Assembly: GCF_027912495.1 (NCBI RefSeq)
Contig: NZ_CP115463.1
Location: forward strand, 558,001 to 622,000
DNA: 64,000 nucleotides
DNA from: Caulobacter sp. NIBR1757
GTDB lineage: Bacteria; Pseudomonadota; Alphaproteobacteria; Caulobacterales; Caulobacteraceae
Direction: 5' to 3'
Positions 59,457 through 64,000 of this stretch are shown here, piece by piece (position 1 is the stretch's first letter; each line of letters starts with the position of its first letter). Both the position numbers and the translations under genes were made by a program. The notes below the pieces were generated by a model. It was given only the letters and a program-made list of their open reading frames with translations. It made no database searches and had not been told where the DNA came from.

Positions 59457-59562
59457 CAACTCTGTCCCCGCCGGCGCCAGAACGCGCTGGTCCTGAAGGG
59501 CCGGTGCTGCCCTCATCCGACCCCCTTCGGGGGCCACCTTCTCCCGACGAGCGGGAGAAGGG
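59376..59562. repeat. Long inverted-repeat element (MITE/REP-like)
   Basis: Left arm 59376-59439 and right arm 59500-59562 are nearly exact inverted copies of about 63 bases around a 60-base spacer. Each arm also holds internal hairpins (CCTTCTCCCG...CGGGAGAAGG; GGCCCC...GGGGTC). It resembles the extragenic repeats common in Caulobacteraceae. The left arm is read as part of the gene at 59085-59456. Confidence 0.85.
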
Positions 59563-59569
59563 AAGGGAA

Positions 59570-60298
59570 CTAGAGCGTCAGGCCGCCGTCGACGATCAGG
59601 GTCTGGCCGGTGATGTAGCTGGCCAGGGGGGAGGCGAGGAAGAGGACGGCGCCGGCCATGTCTTCAGGGGTGCCCAGGCGGTTCAGGGGGATGCCGCGCA
59701 GGCTGGCGGCCAGGCGGTCGGGGTTGTCGGTGGTGACCTTGGTCAACTTGGTGGCGACCAGGCCCGGCGCCACGCCGTTGACCCGGACGCCGTCGGTCGC
59801 CCAGGCTTGGCCCAGCGTGCGGGTCAGGGCCACGGCGCCGGCCTTGGAGGCGTTGTAGGCGGGGTTGCCGCGGGTGGCGTGGAAGGCGGCGGTCGAGCTG
59901 ATGGTGACGATGTTGCCGCCGCTCGATTTCAGGTCGTCGAGGAAGCGCATCGAGCAGGCCATCAGGCTGTCGAGGTTGACCCCGACCACCTTGCGGAAGC
60001 CGTCCATCTCGAACTCGCCCTTGCGGTAGAGGACGGTGCCCTGGGCGAGGACGAGGACGTCGAGGCCGTCAAAGGGCGAGGGGGCGGCCTCGACGGCGGC
60101 GGAGTCGGAGGCGTCCACCTGATGGAAGGTGAGGCCCTCGAGGTCGGAGCCGTCTTCCTTGCGATAGTCGTCCTGCGGCCGGGTGCCCCAGACGGCGACC
60201 TGTGCGCCGCGCGTGCGGAAGCCGTGGGCGATGCCGTTGCCGATGCCGCTTGTGCCGCCAACGACGAGGACCCGCTTGCCGGTGAAATCGAGATCCAT
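59570..60298 (-). CDS. Short-chain dehydrogenase/reductase
   Basis: A 242-residue classical SDR. It has the NAD(P) motif VVGGTSGIGNGIAHG, catalytic Ser in TISSTAAFHA, Tyr and Lys in YNASKAG, then RVNGVAPGLVATKL and a C-terminal GQTLIVDGGLTL. ATG 60298 follows a GGGAGCGG site. The substrate is not evident. It is the last of a run of minus-strand amino-acid/hydroxy-acid genes. Confidence 0.93.
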   Translation of the reverse strand: MDLDFTGKRVLVVGGTSGIGNGIAHGFRTRGAQVAVWGTRPQDDYRKEDGSDLEGLTFHQVDASDSAAVEAAPSPFDGLDVLVLAQGTVLYRKGEFEMDGFRKVVGVNLDSLMACSMRFLDDLKSSGGNIVTISSTAAFHATRGNPAYNASKAGAVALTRTLGQAWATDGVRVNGVAPGLVATKLTKVTTDNPDRLAASLRGIPLNRLGTPEDMAGAVLFLASPLASYITGQTLIVDGGLTL

Positions 60299-60318
60299 GG
60301 TTCCGCTCCCGTTTGTTC

Positions 60319-61497
60319 TTAAGCGGGCGTGACCCTTCGCGCGTCCACCGCCCAGCGTTCCCATGACCCGTCTTCCGCCACGACAATCAAGGCGTCATGC
60401 AGGTTGATGGTCGGGTCGCAGTGGCCGGGCTGCAGCCAGACGGTGTCGCCCAGGCGCGGGGCGTCGGCGGGCCAGGGCTGGGCTTCGTCGGCGTCGAGGG
60501 TTTCGACGGCGGTGACGAAGTCTCCGCCCCGCAGGAGCGGGATGGCCGAAGGGTGCAGGACCATGCCGTGTTCGTCGCCCATCGGCCGCCAGAGGGCGCC
60601 GGCGGCGGCGCCCCAGGCGACGCGGGCCGGCGGGCCGTCGCTGCTGAGGGCCTTGAAGCCGGCGTCGACGGTGACGTGGCTCTTGTGGTTGGCCGAGACG
60701 ACGGTGCTGGCGAGGAACATCGCCTGTTTGAACGTCCAGCCGTCCCCGCCGGGCGCTTCGCAGACCTCGTATTCGGCGTCCATGACCGCGTAGCTGCCGG
60801 CCTGGAGTTCGGTGAAGACGCCGCTCTTCAGGTCGAAGGCGTGGGTGCCGGTGCCGCCGCCGGTGATGACGGGCGGCGGCAGGCCGGCGGCGATCAGGGC
60901 GTCGCGGACCTTTCGGGTGCGTTCGATGACGGCGTCGTAGGCGGCCTGGCGGTCGGCGGCCGCCCCGATGTGCTGGATGTGACCGGCATAGGCCTGGATG
61001 CCGGCGAAGCGCAGGCCTTCGGTCGAGGCGGCGAGTTTGGCCAGGGCGACGACCTGGTCCGGGTGGGCGCCGGTGCGGTGGGTGCCGGGGTCGACGTCGA
61101 CGACGAGATCGATCACCCCGTCCGCCTCGCGGGCGGCCTTGCCGAGCCAGGCGATCTGGTCGGCATGGTCGGCGACGGCGCCGATGGTGGCGCCGCGTCC
61201 GGTGAGGGCGGCGATGCGCGGGGCGGCCCAGGCCGGGGCCGGAGCGGTGATCAGCACATCCTTGATGCCGCCGGCGATGAAGGCCTCGGCCTCGCCGATG
61301 GTCTGGGCGCAGAGGCCGGCGGCGCCGTGTTCCATCTGCCGCCAGGCCAGGGCCGTGCATTTGTGGGTCTTGCCGTGGGCACGCAGGCGAACGCCGGCGG
61401 CGTCGCACAGGGCCTGCATGGTCTTGAGGTTGGCTTCCAGCGCAGCGAGGTCGATGACCAGGGCGGGGGTCTGGGCGGGGGTGAAGGTGGTGAACAT
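60319..61497 (-). CDS. D-threonine aldolase/D-serine dehydratase-type PLP enzyme (DSD1 family)
   Basis: A 392-residue fold-type III PLP enzyme. It begins TPALVIDLAALEANLKTM and has the PLP lysine region RLRAHGKTHKC, barrel segments VDVDPGTHRTG and TGGGTGTHAF, and the metal-binding C-terminal motif PGHCDPTINLHD. These enzymes cleave or deaminate D-3-hydroxyamino acids with a divalent metal. ATG 61497 is preferred. It lies downstream of a threonine dehydratase gene with a repeat hairpin between them, suggesting joint breakdown of Ser/Thr isomers (inference). Confidence 0.9.
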   Translation of the reverse strand: MFTTFTPAQTPALVIDLAALEANLKTMQALCDAAGVRLRAHGKTHKCTALAWRQMEHGAAGLCAQTIGEAEAFIAGGIKDVLITAPAPAWAAPRIAALTGRGATIGAVADHADQIAWLGKAAREADGVIDLVVDVDPGTHRTGAHPDQVVALAKLAASTEGLRFAGIQAYAGHIQHIGAAADRQAAYDAVIERTRKVRDALIAAGLPPPVITGGGTGTHAFDLKSGVFTELQAGSYAVMDAEYEVCEAPGGDGWTFKQAMFLASTVVSANHKSHVTVDAGFKALSSDGPPARVAWGAAAGALWRPMGDEHGMVLHPSAIPLLRGGDFVTAVETLDADEAQPWPADAPRLGDTVWLQPGHCDPTINLHDALIVVAEDGSWERWAVDARRVTPA

Positions 61498-61523
61498 TTC
61501 GGACCTCAAACTTTCCCTAACTT

Positions 61524-61642
61524 CCGATCATCCCGACGAAAGTCGGGACCCAGGGGGCTCCGGCAGGGCAGGGCCGGCGCTGATCAGAGCGAACCTATCG
61601 ACATCGTGGACACTGGGTCCCGACTTTCGTCGGGATGATCGG
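61524..61642. repeat. Inverted-repeat element of the DESRDP type
   Basis: The 30-base arms 61524-61553 and 61613-61642 are perfect inverted copies around a 59-base spacer. In one frame they read DHPDESRDP, the signature of a repeat family frequent in alphaproteobacteria. It lies between the stop of the threonine dehydratase gene and the start of the D-amino-acid enzyme gene, so it would form an intercistronic hairpin. Confidence 0.88.
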
Positions 61643-61656
61643 ATTTGTGTTGGAGT

Positions 61657-62634
61657 TCAGATATCGCCGGCCAGGATCCGCGAGAACAACTCCGGATCCA
61701 CATTGCCCCCAGACAGCACCACCCCGGCCGTGCGGCCTTCCAGTCTGACCTTGCCGGCCAGCAGGGCCGCGAGGCCGACGATGCCGCCCGGCTCCACCAC
61801 CAGCTTCAGCCAGGTGAAGGCGAAGCGCATGGCCTCGGCGACCTCGGCGTCGGTGACGGTCAGCACGCCGGACAGGTTGGCCCGGTTGAGCGGCAGGGTC
61901 AGGCGGCCGGGGGCCGGGGAGAGCAGGGCGTCGCAGATCGAGCGGGCGGCCGGGTCGATGGACTGGCGCTCGCCGGTGGCGAAGCTGCGGGCGGTGTCGT
62001 CGAAGGCGGCGGGCTCGACACCGTAGACCTCGGTCGAGGGGGAGAGGCGCCTGATGGCGGTGGAGACGCCGGCCGCCAGGCCGCCGCCGCCGACGGGGGT
62101 CAGGGCCAGGTCGAGCCGGGCGCCTAGGCCCCGGGCCTGGGCTTCCAGTTCGAGGCCGATGGTGCCCTGGCCGGCGATGACGTCGAGGTCGTCGAAGGGC
62201 CAGACGATGGTCATGCCCCGCTCGGTGGCGACGCCTTCGGTGATGGCCTCGCGGTTGTCGGTGTAGCGGTCGTAGAGGATGACCTCGGCGCCATAGTCGC
62301 GGGTGTTGGCGATCTTCATGGCCGGCGCGTCCCGCGGCATGACGATCACCGCCGGGGCGCCGACCATGCGGGCCGCCAGGGCCACGCCCTGGGCATGGTT
62401 GCCGCTGGAGCAGGCGACGACGCCGCGCGCGCGCTGCTCGTCGCCGAGTTTCGACAGCTTGTTCATGGCCCCGCGGAACTTGAAGGCGCCGCCGCGTTGC
62501 AGGGTCTCGGGCTTGAGCAGGACGCGGCCGCCGAGGTGTGCGTTGAGGTGCGGGCTTTCGATCAGCGGGGTGGCCACGGCCAGGCCCTCGAGGGCGCGGG
62601 CCGCTGCTTCGATGTCGGCGAAGGTGACGGTCAT
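61657..62634 (-). CDS. Threonine/serine dehydratase (PLP)
   Basis: A 325-residue fold-type II PLP enzyme. The PLP lysine is in GGAFKFRGAMNKL, the substrate loop is SSGNHAQGVALAA and the phosphate loop is PVGGGGLAAGVS. It lacks the C-terminal ACT regulatory domain of biosynthetic IlvA, so it is the shorter catabolic or serine-racemase-like type. It deaminates L-Thr/L-Ser to 2-oxo acids. First gene of the minus-strand group. Confidence 0.93.
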   Translation of the reverse strand: MTVTFADIEAAARALEGLAVATPLIESPHLNAHLGGRVLLKPETLQRGGAFKFRGAMNKLSKLGDEQRARGVVACSSGNHAQGVALAARMVGAPAVIVMPRDAPAMKIANTRDYGAEVILYDRYTDNREAITEGVATERGMTIVWPFDDLDVIAGQGTIGLELEAQARGLGARLDLALTPVGGGGLAAGVSTAIRRLSPSTEVYGVEPAAFDDTARSFATGERQSIDPAARSICDALLSPAPGRLTLPLNRANLSGVLTVTDAEVAEAMRFAFTWLKLVVEPGGIVGLAALLAGKVRLEGRTAGVVLSGGNVDPELFSRILAGDI

Positions 62635-62736
62635 ATGGGCTCCCGAAGACTGCGCGCCTGGGTCGCCTGACTAGCTGTTTGCGGCGAGTCCTCAAAGCCC
62701 GTAAGACCGGAGGATCGAACCTGACGGGGGCTGGCC

Positions 62737-63276
62737 ATGCGTGCGGTGATTATGGGGGCGGTCCTGGCCGCTGGAATGGGACTGGGCGGCGTCGCCAACG
62801 CTGCTGAGGTCGGGGTCGGCGTCGGGGCGCACGATGTCGATCTGTGGAAGGAGCAGTGCTGCTTCGAGGGCGGCCAGAACCTGGAGATTCACTACCGGTC
62901 CGATCCGCTGGACGTGGATCGCGGCCTGGGCGTCTGGCGGCTGTGGGCGCTGGGCTCGGTGAACAGCGACGGCGGGAGCAACTTCGTGGCCGGCGGCATC
63001 CAGCGCCGGTTCTGGGGCGACAAGAAGGTCTATGCGCAGCTCAGCGTCGGCCTGGCGGTGCATGACGGGCCGGACGGTGATCCGCCGGTCGCGAACCCGG
63101 ACCGCATCTATTTCGGCAGCCCGGTGCTGATCGCCTCGGAGGCGGCGGCGGGGGTGAACCTGAACGACGACTGGTCGGGCGAGGTGGCCTACTTCCACAT
63201 GAGCCATGCCGGCCTGGCCGGGGACCAGAACCCCGGGCTGGACGTGATCTCGGTGCGGTTGATCCGGAAGTTTTAG
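62737..63276 (+). CDS. PagL-like lipid A acyloxyacyl hydrolase
   Basis: A 179-residue outer-membrane protein. A signal peptide (MGAVLAAGMGLGGVANA) leads into a beta-barrel with alternating strands (WRLWALGSV, VAGGIQRRFWG). The last strands carry the hydrolase-like motif AYFHMSHAGLAGDQNPGLDV with His and Ser of an H-x-S pair, and the protein ends with the terminal Phe of KF. PagL removes the 3-O acyl chain from lipid A. The Ser-His arrangement is seen, but the acidic residue is not assigned. Confidence 0.8.
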   Translation: MRAVIMGAVLAAGMGLGGVANAAEVGVGVGAHDVDLWKEQCCFEGGQNLEIHYRSDPLDVDRGLGVWRLWALGSVNSDGGSNFVAGGIQRRFWGDKKVYAQLSVGLAVHDGPDGDPPVANPDRIYFGSPVLIASEAAAGVNLNDDWSGEVAYFHMSHAGLAGDQNPGLDVISVRLIRKF

Positions 63277-63710
63277 TTCACGCGCGGACGAGGCGGCCCA
63301 GTTCCTCCCCCATCGGGGGAGGGGGACCGCGCGCGGATACGCGCGTGGTGGAGGGGGTCCCCACCGGCGACGGCGGCGAGGATGGTGTCTGCCGCCACCG
63401 ACATTTCCTTGAGGACCACCCGCGCCGGTAGCCGCAGGGTCCTGATGCCGTATCGGGCGCAGTAGGCGTCGCGCTCGGCGTCATATTCCGGCCCACCCTC
63501 TTCGTAATGAAAGGCGCCGTCGACTTCGACGGCCAGCCGCGCCTCCGCACAGTAAAAGTCGAGGATGTAGGGCCCGAAGGCATGCTGCCTGCGGAACTTC
63601 AGCCCCTCCAGCCGGCAGCCGCGTAGCACCTGCCAGAGGACGACCTCCGGCAGAGTCATCTGCCGTCGGAGCTTCCTTGCAAAATGGCGAGTTCGGTTGG
63701 GCGCCTGCAT
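63273..63710 (-). CDS. DUF559 endonuclease-like protein; C-terminus encoded by a repeat
   Basis: About 145 residues from ATG 63710. The core RTRHFARKLRRQMTLPEVVL, LKFRRQHAFGPYILDFYC and AVEVDGAFHYEE has the DUF559 restriction-endonuclease-like (Vsr-type) pattern, with Asp and Glu-x-Asp acidic positions. The last about 25 residues (DPLHHARIRARSPSPDGGG) are encoded by an inverted repeat that recurs on the other side of the gene. It overlaps the PagL-like gene by four bases, convergent. These genes are often found with such repeats. Confidence 0.87.
   Translation of the reverse strand: MQAPNRTRHFARKLRRQMTLPEVVLWQVLRGCRLEGLKFRRQHAFGPYILDFYCAEARLAVEVDGAFHYEEGGPEYDAERDAYCARYGIRTLRLPARVVLKEMSVAADTILAAVAGGDPLHHARIRARSPSPDGGGTGPPRPRVN
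63303..63369. repeat. Left arm of a 67-base inverted repeat flanking the DUF559 gene
   Basis: Matches the reverse complement of 63762-63828 at 66 of 67 positions. It contains short internal hairpins (CCCCC...GGGGG; GCGCGC...GCGCG). It lies inside the 3' end of the DUF559 coding sequence. Confidence 0.88.
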
Positions 63711-63761
63711 TCGTTGATCATTGTTCACTTTTTGTTCTGATGCAAGCCGGGTCCGCCGCGC

Positions 63762-63828
63762 CGCCGGTGGGGACCCCCTCCACCACGCGCGTATTCGCGC
63801 GCGGTCCCCCTCCCCCGATGGGGGAGGA
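63762..63828. repeat. Right arm of a 67-base inverted repeat flanking the DUF559 gene
   Basis: The mate of 63303-63369 with one mismatch. It lies upstream of the DUF559 start and 38 bases before the M20 amidohydrolase start, so it could affect expression of the latter. Confidence 0.88.
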
Positions 63829-63866
63829 CCTGTTAGCGTCGTCTTCGATCAAGTTCGGAGCCCCCC

Positions 63867-64000
63867 ATGGACACCCTCGCCATCGACGCTGACGCCTGGA
63901 CCGCCGCCGGCGACGAGGGGCTGCACGACGCCATCGAGCTGCGGCGCGCCATCCACCGCGAGCCGGAGCTGGGGCTGCATCTGCCGAAGACCACCGAGAA
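63867..64000 (+). CDS. M20-family amidohydrolase (truncated by window end)
   Basis: Only the first about 44 residues are present. IELRRAIHREPELGLHLPKT is the N-terminal signature of M20D amidohydrolases (hippurate hydrolase, N-acyl-amino-acid and IAA-amino-acid hydrolases). The metal-binding residues lie beyond the window, so the substrate cannot be judged. Confidence 0.85.
   Translation, partial: MDTLAIDADAWTAAGDEGLHDAIELRRAIHREPELGLHLPKTTE

Overview
The window is very GC-rich and reads as an alphaproteobacterial chromosome, most like Caulobacteraceae (Caulobacter/Phenylobacterium/Brevundimonas). The support is a TonB-dependent receptor next to a complete gspC-N type II secretion operon, a FixK/FNR-boxed cytochrome bd locus, a BigR-type sulfur module, and extragenic inverted repeats of the DESRDP kind. 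The family assignment is inference; no rRNA or marker gene is present to prove it. Both ends cut through genes (a LysR regulator at the left, an M20 amidohydrolase at the right).

Layout. 1-3.2 kb: LysR regulator, a 50-residue protein, acyl-CoA dehydrogenase, tRNA methyltransferase TrmL and a small exported protein. 3.4-7.7 kb: a beta-helix-like lipoprotein and a TonB-dependent receptor. 7.8-18.5 kb: gspC-D-E-F-G-H-I-J-K-L-M-N plus one exported protein, nearly all with 4-base overlaps, so one transcript; prepilin peptidase (gspO) is not here. 18.6-24.9 kb: cydDC facing away from cydABX with a perfect TTGAT-N4-ATCAA box between them; cydX is only 39 codons. 24.9-32.1 kb: a sulfide/persulfide module of rhodanese, RND efflux pair, BigR-like ArsR, TauE/SafE exporter, second ArsR and an ETHE1-like persulfide dioxygenase. 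Cytochrome bd is a sulfide-tolerant oxidase, so the two loci make functional sense together.

32.3-53.5 kb is the unusual part. A minus-strand operon encodes a trypsin-like protease with a degenerate NTPase-like C-terminus, a STAND NTPase, and a trypsin fused to a DRGH (NUC1) nuclease. A plus-strand operon of seven tightly packed genes starts about 550 bases away. It encodes a coiled-coil membrane protein, a GAP1-like protein, a zinc-ribbon GTPase, a two-TM protein, a divergent SEDS (FtsW/RodA-like) protein with a large N-terminal soluble domain, a penicillin-binding transpeptidase with intact SxxK/SxN/KTG motifs, and a small membrane protein. A DUF1353 plus lethal-factor-like metallopeptidase fusion lies convergent to the minus operon. 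I read this as a candidate NTP-regulated conflict or defence island combining proteolysis, nuclease activity and a dedicated peptidoglycan-synthase pair. It ends at a tRNA-Ser(CGA) gene.

53.9-64 kb: ordinary metabolism (serine hydrolase, enoyl-CoA hydratase, dicarboxylate/amino-acid symporter, CoA-transferase, SDR, D-amino-acid PLP enzyme, threonine dehydratase, PagL-like lipid A deacylase, DUF559 protein). It is punctuated by three long inverted-repeat elements and an 18-bp palindrome whose core also occurs at 2.3 kb.
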